A DNA stretch of 64,000 nucleotides from a virus. Location of the stretch: the IMG/VR virus record IMGVR_UViG_3300027788_000006, positions 23,533 to 87,532 of that record. One strand, written 5' to 3'. The stretch's first letter is position 1, and each line of letters starts with the position of its first letter. This document shows, piece by piece, positions 51,699 to 60,094 of the stretch. The translations under genes were made by a program, and so were the position numbers. The notes beneath the pieces were generated by a model. It had not been told where the DNA came from. It searched no databases and saw only the letters and a program-made list of their open reading frames with translations.

Positions 51699-51748
51699 GG
51701 GTGAGCACCTAGGCAATAATGCCATTAACGGTTAATACACGCTCACCC
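51699..51748 (+). ncRNA. Compact three-way-junction RNA element
   Basis: A perfect 8-bp outer stem GGGTGAGC/GCTCACCC (51699-51706 with 51741-51748) encloses two perfect hairpins: GGCA-ATAA-TGCC (51712-51723) and ATTAA-CGG-TTAAT (51724-51736). The layout is a small three-way junction 11 nt after the polymerase stop codon. It lacks a T-run, so it is not a classical terminator. It may be a stable mRNA end, a small regulatory RNA or a processed element. Confidence 0.6.
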
Positions 51749-51845
51749 TGGAGTAAAAATGAGCCAAATAGAAATGCTAATCGGATCACATGCAAATACA
51801 TATAATGGAGGTCAAATCAACTACTAAAGAATGTAAATGCATATA

Positions 51846-51881
51846 ATATGTCCAGTTTTTTAACGAATAAACTGGACATAT
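51846..51881. repeat. 13-bp perfect inverted repeat
   Basis: Arms ATATGTCCAGTTT (51846-51858) and its exact complement (51869-51881) with a 10-nt loop. The loop begins with T residues. It could be a bidirectional terminator or a protein-binding palindrome. It abuts a second inverted repeat. Confidence 0.8.
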
Positions 51882-51901
51882 GTGTACCAAATTGGTACAC
51901 A
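51881..51901. repeat. 21-bp near-perfect palindrome
   Basis: TGTGTACCAA (51881-51890), a single central A, then the exact complement TTGGTACACA (51892-51901). Such a compact palindrome is a typical operator for a dimeric DNA-binding protein or a replication initiator site. It is directly adjacent to the 13-bp inverted repeat and precedes the direct repeats. Confidence 0.75.
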
Positions 51902-51908
51902 ACAGAAG

Positions 51909-51957
51909 TGTAACTTATATGAAACAAAACAAGGTAAAATGTAACTTAGATGAAACA
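51909..51957 (+). repeat. Pair of 18-bp direct repeats
   Basis: TGTAACTTATATGAAACA at 51909-51926 and TGTAACTTAGATGAAACA at 51940-51957 differ at one base, with 31 nt from start to start, about three helical turns. They lie directly before the 121-aa gene (ATG 51980). Together with the adjacent palindromes they are candidates for iterons of an origin or for operator sites. Confidence 0.75.
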
Positions 51958-51979
51958 TTAACAAACTAAAACAATAGAT

Positions 51980-52345
51980 ATGAAAAAGAGACATCATGTA
52001 GCCATACAAATGGAAGAAGAACAGCAGTGGGCAAAGGATAATGGTCCTATTGTAAAGACTGCAGATGAACTATGGAAATATAGTGGAGAGACAGAGCCCA
52101 CTGATTTTGACGCAGTAGAAAGTACTGAATACGCTAATCATTTCAAGTTCTTCAAGAAAACCGTTAAAGGAAAAGACTTAACTGTATTTTTAAGTAAACG
52201 AGATAGTGTTATAATAGATTACTTTTATAGAAATCATAACCAAACTATGGAACAGATGTCACAAGACATTAATATCAGTGTAACGGTTATAAGAAAAACT
52301 ATGGAAAAGTATCTTAAATTAAAGAGAAATAATGGAGATACATAA
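51980..52345 (+). CDS. Putative helix-turn-helix protein
   Basis: A 121-residue protein. The N-terminal half is polar, and residues about 75-115 contain RDSVIIDYFYRNHNQTMEQMSQDINISVTVIRKTMEKYL, which fits a helix-turn-helix like those of small DNA-binding phage proteins. The 14-nt overlap with the helicase gene couples their translation. Its position just after the palindromes and direct repeats makes it a candidate for the protein that binds them. This is inference. Confidence 0.6.
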   Translation: MKKRHHVAIQMEEEQQWAKDNGPIVKTADELWKYSGETEPTDFDAVESTEYANHFKFFKKTVKGKDLTVFLSKRDSVIIDYFYRNHNQTMEQMSQDINISVTVIRKTMEKYLKLKRNNGDT

Positions 52346-53486
52346 AACAAAAGATATAGAACAAAGAAAAGCTCTGAATAACTGGGTAATTAACAATTAT
52401 CATGGTAGTATTATAGCTGGGACTGGTTTTGGCAAATCGAGGTGTGGTGTTATGGCTGCTAATCATGTGCTTAACAATCTTAATGGCGATAAGGTTCTTG
52501 TATTAGTTCCAACTATACAGCTACAAGATCAGTTTACTGAAGAATTCTCTAAGTGGGAATGTGAAGACTGTTTAGATAGAATAGAAGTAATGTGCTATCA
52601 ATCAGCATGGAAGCTGAGAGATAAACAGTATGATTTAGTTATATGTGATGAGATACATTTAGGCTTGTCTGAGAAGTATAGACAGTTCTTTAAGTATAAT
52701 ATATATGATAGAATATTATGTATGACAGCTACACTACCTGAAGAACCTAGATACAAAATAGAATTACATAAAATAGCACCTGTAGTCTATGAGATAAGTT
52801 TAGATGAGTGTGTAGCACAAGGATTAGTGGCTCCTTATGAGATCAATTGTATACCTATTGAGTTAACACCAGAAGAGAGGCTAAGCTATCAAAAGATAAA
52901 CCGTGAGTTTGTAGAGCATAAAATGGCTTTAGAACCTGATGCATTTAACTTTGCTAAGACAGCGCTTACTAGTCCTAATGTAAGCTACGAGCTTAAGAAG
53001 CATGCCGCTGGCTTCTATAAGACTATTAGAGAACGCAAGAGTATAGTGGATAAGGCTCATAATAAAATAGAAATGTTTAAAGATCTTGTATACAATAATT
53101 TAGACAAGAAGATAATAACGTTTGGAGGATTAAATGAGTTCACAGATACTTTAGCAGCAAGTGTGTCTCCATTGGCAGAGGTATACCACAGTAAGATACC
53201 TAAGAAGAAAAGACTCAATGCATTAAAGAGATTTAAGAATGATGAAGTAAATGTATTGTGTTCTACTAAAGCTCTTAATCAAGGATTCGATATACCTAAT
53301 GCAAGTCTAGGTATAGTGTGTGGGCTTACGTCTAAAGCACTATCTATGATACAGCGTGTTGGTAGGCTTATAAGATGGGAAGAAGGTAAGATAGGTAAGG
53401 TTTATGTATTGTATGTAGTAGACAGCCAAGAGGAAAAGTGGCTTAAGAATGCAGTATGGGATCTTAATGGTGTAAAATGGTTATAA
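52332..53486 (+). CDS. SF2 DNA/RNA helicase
   Basis: A 384-residue helicase of superfamily 2 (UvsW/type III restriction-like). Motifs in order: Walker A SIIAGTGFGKSRCG (about 25-38), Ia VLVPTIQLQDQF, motif II VICDEIHLGL (DEIH, about 107), motif III MTATLPEE, motif IV region IITFGGLNEFTD, motif V STKALNQGFDIPNA and motif VI QRVGRLIRW. All core motifs are complete. There is no extra nuclease domain. It sits between polymerase and DnaB-type genes, so a role in origin remodelling, fork reversal or recombination is likely. Confidence 0.9.
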   Translation: MEIHKTKDIEQRKALNNWVINNYHGSIIAGTGFGKSRCGVMAANHVLNNLNGDKVLVLVPTIQLQDQFTEEFSKWECEDCLDRIEVMCYQSAWKLRDKQYDLVICDEIHLGLSEKYRQFFKYNIYDRILCMTATLPEEPRYKIELHKIAPVVYEISLDECVAQGLVAPYEINCIPIELTPEERLSYQKINREFVEHKMALEPDAFNFAKTALTSPNVSYELKKHAAGFYKTIRERKSIVDKAHNKIEMFKDLVYNNLDKKIITFGGLNEFTDTLAASVSPLAEVYHSKIPKKKRLNALKRFKNDEVNVLCSTKALNQGFDIPNASLGIVCGLTSKALSMIQRVGRLIRWEEGKIGKVYVLYVVDSQEEKWLKNAVWDLNGVKWL

Positions 53487-53527
53487 ATAAAAATTAAATA
53501 AATAATAGTTAGTATGAATAAAATTAG

Positions 53528-53535
53528 TATATTTG
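53528..53535 (+). promoter_or_regulatory. Bacteroidota-type -7 box
   Basis: TATATTTG (followed by C) matches TAnnTTTG exactly, 41 nt before the start of the 188-aa gene and within the only larger gap (89 nt) of this replication cluster. No good TTTG -33 element is visible at 17-23 nt upstream, so it is a half-match, perhaps aided by a phage activator. Confidence 0.45.
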
Positions 53536-53575
53536 CAGTAATGTTTAGTTCAGTTATAAAAGAAACCTTTATACT

Positions 53576-54142
53576 ATGGAAATAAAAATAGATTTTGAAG
53601 TACTCAAGGAGACCCAGATGTCTGCTGATGATTTCACCTATCTATATATCATCTATAGAAAAGGTTTTGGTTATTTGAACAGCCTTAATTTAAAACCAAA
53701 TTTAGTAGAATTGCAAAAGAATAGTTATGTTAAGATCGGTGACTCACCTCAAACTCATGTAGTTAGGCAAGAGTTCATCGATCTTTTCGTAGCTGATTTT
53801 GATGCTATGTTTACTGAATTGGTAGGTACATATCCATTCAAAGTAAATGCCCCAGGCAGGGGTGTTCGTGTATTACACTCACTAGATCCGGACGCTAAAT
53901 CTAATCAGAAAGCCAAGGAAAAGTACAAACGAGTAATCAATGACAATGCCCATAGACATAGGTATATCATGAAGTGCTTGGACAAACAATTGGTAGTTGA
54001 TAAGCATAATCTAGGGTACTTACAAAACCTAGAAGTGTGGATTAACAATCATACATGGGAGAAATACGAAGACTTAAACGAACAAAATCAAACAGAAAAT
54101 GGAGAAAAAGGGCAAAGACCAAGAATTACGAGAACTCTTTAA
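53576..54142 (+). CDS. Replication-cluster protein, possible helicase loader
   Basis: A 188-residue protein starting MEIKIDFEVLKETQMSADDFTYLYIIYRKG. The N-terminal region suggests a winged-helix-like domain (DDFTYLYIIYRKGFGYLNSL...LQKNSYVKIG), the C-terminal half is helical and basic. It overlaps the DnaB-type gene by 44 nt. Small winged-helix proteins directly upstream of a replicative helicase often act as loaders or initiators, and I recall similar unnamed proteins at this spot in crAss-like phages. The function is unproven. Confidence 0.62.
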   Translation: MEIKIDFEVLKETQMSADDFTYLYIIYRKGFGYLNSLNLKPNLVELQKNSYVKIGDSPQTHVVRQEFIDLFVADFDAMFTELVGTYPFKVNAPGRGVRVLHSLDPDAKSNQKAKEKYKRVINDNAHRHRYIMKCLDKQLVVDKHNLGYLQNLEVWINNHTWEKYEDLNEQNQTENGEKGQRPRITRTL

Positions 54143-55046
54143 AGACAGAGGGTTTTCCAGCATAAAACAATCAGTAGAAACTTCAGTAAATGAAGTAAGA
54201 ACAGGAATGTTAGGTAATAGAAAAGTATTACCAACTAAATGGAAACGTCTTAATACTAACTTGCTAGGTGGTTTACAACCTGGTAAAATGTATGTGATTG
54301 CAGGACGTCCAGGGGTTGGTAAATCAGCTTTTAGTAATCAAATGATATTTGATTTATTAGATAATAATACAACTAAAAAGATTATAGTATTATACTGGAG
54401 CTTTGAAATGCCTGGCCATCAACAGATACTAAGGGCAGGATCTAAAGATGTTAAGAAACAAGTCTTAGATTTATTGTCAGTAGAGAAGAAATTAACTGAA
54501 AGTGAATATGAACTATATAAAGAGAAAGTCTCTGTATATAAAAAGTATCCAATCTTATTCAATAATATACCTAGAACTATAGACTATATTAAAGATACAT
54601 GCGTAGAGATGACTTCAGCATTACCTGATAGAATGATAATCAATGTGTTTGATCACAGTAGATTAGTAGCAGGTAAGGCGGATAATGAACTACAAAAGTT
54701 AGATAAATTATCTAAAGGATGTATGTGGATGCAAGCTAAAATGGGAGTTGTTAATATACTCTTATCACAGCTTAACCGTAATATAGAACAAGAACATAGA
54801 GCTAAAGCTCAGTACCAACCACTGTTAACAGATTTATTTGGTGGTGATAGTATTGGACAAGATGCGCATGTTGTTATGATGTTACAAAGACCATATGATT
54901 TGTATGGTATAACTGATTTATATTGTCAACAAGATCCTGTTGGGCTACTAGCAGTACATATTGAAAAGAACCGAGATGGTTTACTAGGTATGATACCGTT
55001 TGAAGCTGACATGAGTACGTTTACAATTAATGAAAGAAAAAAATAA
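54099..55046 (+). CDS. DnaB-type replicative helicase (RecA-fold domain only)
   Basis: A 315-residue protein with the hexameric DnaB/RecA-fold ATPase. Walker A VIAGRPGVGKSAFS (about 66-78), then LYWSFEMPG (motif H1a, about 105), Walker B region MIINVFDHSRL (about 180), LLSQLNRNIEQ (DnaB motif H3, about 222) and IGQDAHVVMML with a later VHIEKNRDG (arginine-finger region). It lacks the usual N-terminal DnaB domain, as is common in crAss-like phage helicases. It would unwind the replication fork with the primase encoded 2.5 kb downstream. Confidence 0.87.
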   Translation: MEKKGKDQELRELFKDRGFSSIKQSVETSVNEVRTGMLGNRKVLPTKWKRLNTNLLGGLQPGKMYVIAGRPGVGKSAFSNQMIFDLLDNNTTKKIIVLYWSFEMPGHQQILRAGSKDVKKQVLDLLSVEKKLTESEYELYKEKVSVYKKYPILFNNIPRTIDYIKDTCVEMTSALPDRMIINVFDHSRLVAGKADNELQKLDKLSKGCMWMQAKMGVVNILLSQLNRNIEQEHRAKAQYQPLLTDLFGGDSIGQDAHVVMMLQRPYDLYGITDLYCQQDPVGLLAVHIEKNRDGLLGMIPFEADMSTFTINERKK

Positions 55047-55047
55047 A

Positions 55048-55242
55048 ATGGACGAACATAAATTAAAAATTATTAATATCTGTAAAAATCTAACAATGTC
55101 TATAAAAAATGCAAAGAAAAGACATTCTCTAGAAGGTATTAGCGGACTGAGTACAAATCCTTCTGCTTCTGCTTCAGGATTACTGGTAAAATTAAAGCAT
55201 TTAATGAAAGAGAATAACTTAACACAAGAAGATTTAAAATGA
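55048..55242 (+). CDS. Small basic protein, 64 aa
   Basis: The ATG at 55048 (MDEHKLKIINICKNLTMSIK...) is chosen over an in-frame ATG at 55030 because the latter lies within the DnaB gene and the codons after the DnaB stop look natural. It encodes 64 residues, helical, with a Ser/Ala-rich middle (STNPSASASGLL) and C-terminal LKHLMKENNLTQEDL. It overlaps the next membrane protein gene by 4 nt (ATGA). Function unknown. Confidence 0.58.
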   Translation: MDEHKLKIINICKNLTMSIKNAKKRHSLEGISGLSTNPSASASGLLVKLKHLMKENNLTQEDLK

Positions 55243-55463
55243 TAGAATTTATAATAATACTGATACTAGGTATAACTGTTGGTATATACATAGCTAGCCA
55301 AGTAGAGAAAGATATAGATAAGAGAACAGGATCTGACTATGATAAAGATCTAGTTGAACCTGAATTTGCTAAAAGGAAAGGTTTTAAGTATACTCAAAAC
55401 GAAAAATTAATTAATAACATGAATAAAATTAAAACTAATGGAGCTACCAACAAAAAAGGTTAA
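55239..55463 (+). CDS. Small membrane-anchored protein, 74 aa
   Basis: A 74-residue protein with one N-terminal membrane segment (IEFIIILILGITVGIYIA, residues 2-19) and a charged cytoplasmic tail (QVEKDIDKRTGSDYDKD...). It overlaps the 64-aa gene by 4 nt and the Sak4-like gene by 26 nt. A membrane protein inside a replication cluster could tether replication to the membrane or block superinfection. No family recognised. Confidence 0.6.
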   Translation: MIEFIIILILGITVGIYIASQVEKDIDKRTGSDYDKDLVEPEFAKRKGFKYTQNEKLINNMNKIKTNGATNKKG

Positions 55464-56136
55464 AGCGAGCCGTAAATCGCCTAAGAATATGATAATATAC
55501 GGAGCTCCAAAAATTGGTAAGACCTCCGTATTAGCAGAACTTGATGACTGTCTTATCATAGATCTTGAAGATGGTTCAGACATGGTTGACGCTTTAAAAA
55601 TTAAAGCTAATGATCTGTCCGAACTACAAGAGATAGGTAAGGAAATATTCAAAAAAGGTAGACCATATAAATATATTGCCATAGATACCATATCTAAATT
55701 AGAAGAGTGGTGTGAGTTAGAAGGTAAGAAAATTTATATGAGAACACCAATGGGTAAAAACTTTGATGAAAAGAACCCTGGGATGTCAATTCTATCATTG
55801 CCTAATGGCGCCGGCTACTTATATTTAAGAATGGCCTACAAAAAATGGATAGAGAATTTGAACAAACTAGCGGATCACATTATCTTAGTTGGACACCTGA
55901 AAGATAAGATGCTTGAGAAGAAAGGGAAAGAGGTTGCTGTTAAAGACCTTGATTTAACTGGTAAGATCAAGCAAATTACCTGTGCCAATGCTGATGCAGT
56001 TGGATATATTTATAGAGAAGATGATAAAACTATGATCTCATTTGATTCTATGGATGACGTTACTGCGGGCTCTAGATGCGCACACTTAAAGGGAAAGACT
56101 ATGCCCTTAATATGGTCAGAAATATTTATAGACTAA
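55438..56136 (+). CDS. Sak4-like RecA-fold ATPase (AAA_24 type)
   Basis: A 232-residue single-domain ATPase. Walker A MIIYGAPKIGKTSVLAEL (about 19-36), an acidic loop CLIIDLEDGSDMV (about 40-52), Walker B YIAIDTISKLEEW (about 79-90) and the sensor strand IILVGHLKDK (about 150-159). This set is the hallmark of the phage Sak4/AAA_24 group, which supports single-strand annealing recombination together with SSB. Its neighbours, an SSB-like protein and a nuclease, fit recombination-dependent replication. No substitution in the core motifs is visible. Confidence 0.82.
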   Translation: MELPTKKVKASRKSPKNMIIYGAPKIGKTSVLAELDDCLIIDLEDGSDMVDALKIKANDLSELQEIGKEIFKKGRPYKYIAIDTISKLEEWCELEGKKIYMRTPMGKNFDEKNPGMSILSLPNGAGYLYLRMAYKKWIENLNKLADHIILVGHLKDKMLEKKGKEVAVKDLDLTGKIKQITCANADAVGYIYREDDKTMISFDSMDDVTAGSRCAHLKGKTMPLIWSEIFID

Positions 56137-56148
56137 AAATAATTAAAC

Positions 56149-56685
56149 ATGATTGAAACAAGAGAAAGCGTGAACTCAAACACAACGCCAGAAGCGATAA
56201 CTACATCGATGATCGATAATGATCTAAAAAGTGGACTTAACAAGAATGATATGATGCAGAAGTATAATATCAGAAAATGGGAAATAGATAGAATCTTTAA
56301 GAATCCCAAATTAACAGGTAGAAGACCATCACCTAAATTATCATTCACATTTATAGATGATATGGATGATTCAGGTCATAATCCAGTTAACATTGATGAG
56401 GTGTTAGATGAACCAAATCCTAATCAAGTAACGTTAGAGCAGGCTATAGACGAAGCTATTGATACAGTTACAGAAGTTAAACATCAAATGCAAGAAACTC
56501 AAGAAGCTATCAATACTATGCTGAGTCCTACAGAGTTTGAGACTCCAGTTGACTCTGATATATTACCCTCGGATGGTCTGGAGGATGAGCTTGAAATCCC
56601 AACTGTAGAGGATACTATGGAATTAGTAAAAGAACAGCAAGAAGAAGAGTTAGACGAAGATGAGTTTAACACATTTGAATTATAA
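56149..56685 (+). CDS. Acidic helical protein, unknown
   Basis: A 178-residue protein. Residues about 20-60 are basic and might form a small helix-turn-helix (SMIDNDLKSGLNKNDMMQKYNIRKWEIDRIF...), while the remaining 110 residues are very acidic and helical (VTLEQAIDEAIDTVTEV; EQQEEELDEDEFNTFEL). A DNA-binding head with an acidic tail would suit an SSB partner or a regulator. It lies between the Sak4-like and SSB-like genes. The function is not recognised. Confidence 0.6.
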   Translation: MIETRESVNSNTTPEAITTSMIDNDLKSGLNKNDMMQKYNIRKWEIDRIFKNPKLTGRRPSPKLSFTFIDDMDDSGHNPVNIDEVLDEPNPNQVTLEQAIDEAIDTVTEVKHQMQETQEAINTMLSPTEFETPVDSDILPSDGLEDELEIPTVEDTMELVKEQQEEELDEDEFNTFEL

Positions 56686-56706
56686 ACCAATAAAATTAAA
56701 TAAAAA

Positions 56707-57507
56707 ATGGCTATAGAAAGCAATGCAAGTACGGAAGTCGTACAAGGTGGAGGAATCCAGTTATACTCAGGTATAACAAATTTCAATGTAATCGCAGTTA
56801 ACCCTACAATGGAAGAGTTACATGCGTTAGGTATTAATGTAAAGACAGAGCCTAATTACGCTCTATCTACTAGTTTTGGTGATCGTACTAAAATAACGTT
56901 CTGGGTAAAGAATGAGGACTTAACTACAAAGTTAGATATTCTAGTATCCAGTGATATAAGAGAAACTAAAGCTGGTGGTAAATTTCAATGGATTAACTCT
57001 ACAGGACAGTCTACATGGGCAGATGATAATGGCCCTGATTATGACTGGTGGAATTCCGAAGGGCAAAGAAAAGCTTATATTGGTGAAGAGACATTAATTC
57101 ACTTTACTAAAGCTTGGGCTAACGTTGCTACTGGAGGTAAAGTATCTTATGAAACTATCAAAGCAATAGTTAATGGAGATGTTAGAGAGATCAAAGGATT
57201 AATTAGTGCTTTGAAAGATAATATGGTAAGAGTCTTAGTAGGAGTTAAAGATGATAAATACCAATCTATCTATACTAAGTACTTTGGTAGAATCAAACCA
57301 CAAAGAGATGATATGTTTATTAAAATGCTGAAAGACGACTATGGTTCGTTTAATGCAGACTTTAATGCAGATCTTAACTGGGGAGAGCATAGCCCAACAG
57401 CTGATGGATTAGTTGCTCCTGATGCTCTAAGTGAGGATGATGACTGGACTATGCCAGATACACCTCAAGGAGAAAAAGCAAAAGTTGAAGACGAGTCACC
57501 GTTTTAA
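56707..57507 (+). CDS. Single-stranded DNA-binding-like protein
   Basis: A 266-residue protein with a beta-rich core (about 10-215) containing GKFQWINSTGQSTWADDNG and an acidic C-terminal tail ending KVEDESPF. The end resembles the acidic tip (D-D-x-x-P-F) by which SSBs bind partners, and Trp/Tyr-rich segments fit ssDNA stacking. It lies between the Sak4 neighbourhood and the primase; its TAA overlaps the primase ATG (TAATG). Phages with Sak4 almost always carry an SSB. Function is probable, though the OB fold cannot be verified here. Confidence 0.75.
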   Translation: MAIESNASTEVVQGGGIQLYSGITNFNVIAVNPTMEELHALGINVKTEPNYALSTSFGDRTKITFWVKNEDLTTKLDILVSSDIRETKAGGKFQWINSTGQSTWADDNGPDYDWWNSEGQRKAYIGEETLIHFTKAWANVATGGKVSYETIKAIVNGDVREIKGLISALKDNMVRVLVGVKDDKYQSIYTKYFGRIKPQRDDMFIKMLKDDYGSFNADFNADLNWGEHSPTADGLVAPDALSEDDDWTMPDTPQGEKAKVEDESPF

Positions 57508-58568
57508 TGATCGACTCTAGAAGCAGTGAAGATCACCTACATACAGATGTCATACTTGGTAAAATTACTGAGTATGACATTTTTAGGTATTATTGCCCTA
57601 ACTTTGTTGCATTAAAGAAACCTTTCTGCAGTGAGTTAAGACGTGATAGAAATCCCACGGCTTCGATTGTTATTTGGAACGGAAGATTATTGTACAAAGA
57701 CTTTGGACATGCTGAACATGCTTTTAATTGCTTTAGTTACATACAATTTAAATATAACTGTAACTTCTTATCTGCTTTAAGAATAGTAGACTGCGACTTT
57801 AATTTAAAGTTAAGCTCGAAAAAAGAAGAAACAGCTTTTACTATGGGATCTATGGCATACAAGCAGAAACAACCTATACTAAAGGAAGAACAGACATTAA
57901 TACAAAAGAAAAGAAGACAGTTTTCGCGCGACGATGAAAAGTTTTGGGTAAAATATTGTATCAGTAAAAGAATTTTAGTTACTTTTGACGTTGAACCAAT
58001 ATCTCATTACTGGGTGAACGGAAACAGATTCAGTTGCAAATCAATTACTTATGCCTATAAATTTGGCAATCGCTTCAAAATATACGCCCCTTATGAAGGC
58101 GCATATAAATGGAGTAGTAATGTAAAATCTACTGATATTCAAGGATTAAAGCAATTACCTTCTACAGGTAAAGAATTATTCTTGACTTCTTCTTTGAAGG
58201 ATGTTATGTGTCTATATAGCGCAGGTTATAATGCAATCGCGCTTCAAAGCGAAATGCAAAATCCTGATAAAAACTTAATGAAAGACTTAACAAATAGATT
58301 CGAAGATATATATGTGCTTTATGACAATGATTATGATAATGTAAATAATCCCGGTCAAACAATGGCATTGAAAATCTGTAAAGAGTTTAATCTTGGTAAT
58401 GTGTGTATACCTAATGAATATGGGTCGAAAGATCCATCAGATTTAGTATCTAGCATGGATGGTTCACTTAATATATTAAAATACATAATAAATGAACAAA
58501 CAAGAAATAATAAAGTTTCTACAGGAGAAAAAAGGTTATTTAAAGAAAGGAAACGAATGGATAGCTAA
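57507..58568 (+). CDS. DnaG-type primase (TOPRIM)
   Basis: A 353-residue protein. The N-terminal half contains a CHC2-derived region (KKPFCSELRRDRNPTASIVI followed by GRLLYKDFG) without a complete zinc site. Around residues 223-245 the TOPRIM begins with LFLTSSLKDVMCLYSAGYN, in which the usual metal-binding Glu is replaced by Ser. The acidic LYDNDYDN (about 271-278) and the following strand GNVCIPNEYGSKDPSDLV fit the TOPRIM centre. It overlaps the phosphoesterase gene by 77 nt. It would prime replication for the DnaB-type helicase and family A polymerase. Confidence 0.78.
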   Translation: MIDSRSSEDHLHTDVILGKITEYDIFRYYCPNFVALKKPFCSELRRDRNPTASIVIWNGRLLYKDFGHAEHAFNCFSYIQFKYNCNFLSALRIVDCDFNLKLSSKKEETAFTMGSMAYKQKQPILKEEQTLIQKKRRQFSRDDEKFWVKYCISKRILVTFDVEPISHYWVNGNRFSCKSITYAYKFGNRFKIYAPYEGAYKWSSNVKSTDIQGLKQLPSTGKELFLTSSLKDVMCLYSAGYNAIALQSEMQNPDKNLMKDLTNRFEDIYVLYDNDYDNVNNPGQTMALKICKEFNLGNVCIPNEYGSKDPSDLVSSMDGSLNILKYIINEQTRNNKVSTGEKRLFKERKRMDS

Positions 58569-59652
58569 TAAATTAGGCATCTCTTTACAATTGGCAACTG
58601 ACTGTAAGAAGGAAGTAGCTGCAGATGTATACAAAGAGTACAAGGATACTGTACAAGAATTCACAAATGAGAATGTAAATGAAATATCTGATAAAGGATT
58701 TAAGAATCACTTATCAAATATTGGACTAGAATTAAATGATGTTAAATCAGTTAAATTCTGGCAAACTAGTAAAGGTGATCATAGATATTCTGTTGTCCCT
58801 TTAAACGGATGGCATGAATTAGAGTCTGCTAAAGCAGAGTTTTTAGATCTAGTTAAAGAGAAGTCACCAAAAGTTAGTCAATATTCTTATAAACCAGAAG
58901 TAAGTCCTTCATTGGGTGTATTATCATTACCTGATATACATTATGGAAAGATAACGGGCGAAGGCCCCGAAGCAATTGAAAGACACTATTTAGAGGTAGT
59001 AGCTAAACTATGGGAGAAAGCTAAAAGCTCCGGAATAGAAAAGATACTAATGCCTATAGGTAACGATGGAATGAATTCAGAAGGTATGAGTAAAGCTACA
59101 ACTAAAGGTACACCACAAGATGATTATATGGGATGGAGACAATCATTCAGAGGCTATTGGAAGCTAATGGATATGGCTATCACATGGTTATCTAAAAAAG
59201 TACCAGTAGATGTAGTAATTGTACAAGGTAATCACGATTTTGAACGAATGTTCTACGTTGGAGAATTATTAGAGTCTAGATATTATAATAATCCTAATAT
59301 TACTGTAGACAACCAACTTGATGAGAGAAAGTACTATCAATATGGAGTAAATATGTTTTTAAATTTCCATGGGGATAAAGTAAAGAAGATTCAAATACCT
59401 TTACTTATGGCTACCGAGCAACCAGTAATGTGGAGCGAGTGTAAATATCGTGAAGCATTGTGCGGTCATATACATAAAGAGCTAGTAGACGAAATCATGG
59501 GGACTAAAATTCGATTTATTCCTAGTATTTGTGGTAATGACGAGTGGCATAAAGGTAAAGCATATGTGGGAACACGTAGAGTGGCACAATTGCATACTTA
59601 TCACAAAGAAAGAGGATACGAAGGAATGTTTCAAGTAAATGCGGTTGACTAA
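58492..59652 (+). CDS. Calcineurin-like metallophosphoesterase with N-terminal helical domain
   Basis: A 386-residue protein. Residues 1-60 are helical and look like a small helix-turn-helix (EWIANKLGISLQLATDCKKEV). The metallophosphoesterase domain has LPDIHYGK (about 147), GNDGMNSEG (about 189), VQGNHDFERM (about 245-254), FHGDK and ALCGHIHKE (about 325), all metal ligands of the Mre11/SbcD-like superfamily. The start at 58492 lies inside the primase gene but gives a natural N-terminus. Likely a nuclease or phosphodiesterase in recombination or DNA repair. Confidence 0.82.
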   Translation: MNKQEIIKFLQEKKGYLKKGNEWIANKLGISLQLATDCKKEVAADVYKEYKDTVQEFTNENVNEISDKGFKNHLSNIGLELNDVKSVKFWQTSKGDHRYSVVPLNGWHELESAKAEFLDLVKEKSPKVSQYSYKPEVSPSLGVLSLPDIHYGKITGEGPEAIERHYLEVVAKLWEKAKSSGIEKILMPIGNDGMNSEGMSKATTKGTPQDDYMGWRQSFRGYWKLMDMAITWLSKKVPVDVVIVQGNHDFERMFYVGELLESRYYNNPNITVDNQLDERKYYQYGVNMFLNFHGDKVKKIQIPLLMATEQPVMWSECKYREALCGHIHKELVDEIMGTKIRFIPSICGNDEWHKGKAYVGTRRVAQLHTYHKERGYEGMFQVNAVD

Positions 59653-60092
59653 TGGTGTGGAAAAGAAGACCAAAATCAAGATCAAAAGTAAAGAATGCTA
59701 AAAAATCCACATTTGATGGACATAATTTCCAATCTAATTTAGAAAAAAACATGTACAAAATGTTGTACGATTCTAAAATAGAAGTAGAATATGAAAAGCA
59801 CAGCTTTACAATATTTGATCCCTTAGTATACCCACAAACATGCTATGAAGGAACTGCAAAGAAGTTGTATAACAAAGGCTCTAAAGTAAGAGCTATAACT
59901 TATACACCAGACTTTGTTGATCCTAATGGTAAGTGGATAATAGAGACTAAAGGCTATGCTAACGAGTCCTTTCCCTTGAGGTGGAAGCTGTTTAAGCGCC
60001 ATCTTAAGGAAAATAACCTTACTTACGTATTGTTCATGCCTAGAAATAAGGCCCAGTGCGAAGAAGTTTTAGAACTTATCAAACAATTATAG
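59652..60092 (+). CDS. PD-(D/E)XK nuclease (endonuclease I/DUF1064-like)
   Basis: A 146-residue basic protein. Catalytic pattern: FQSNLEKNMYKML (Glu), TYTPDFVDPNGKWIIETKGY (Asp, then Glu-x-Lys), as in PD-(D/E)XK enzymes including T7 endonuclease I-like resolvases. The N-terminus (MVWKRRPKSRSKVKNAKK) is strongly basic. The ATG overlaps the TAA of the phosphoesterase gene. A role in resolving branched DNA before packaging is plausible; degradation of host DNA is an alternative. A terminator follows directly. Confidence 0.82.
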   Translation: MVWKRRPKSRSKVKNAKKSTFDGHNFQSNLEKNMYKMLYDSKIEVEYEKHSFTIFDPLVYPQTCYEGTAKKLYNKGSKVRAITYTPDFVDPNGKWIIETKGYANESFPLRWKLFKRHLKENNLTYVLFMPRNKAQCEEVLELIKQL

Positions 60093-60094
60093 AT

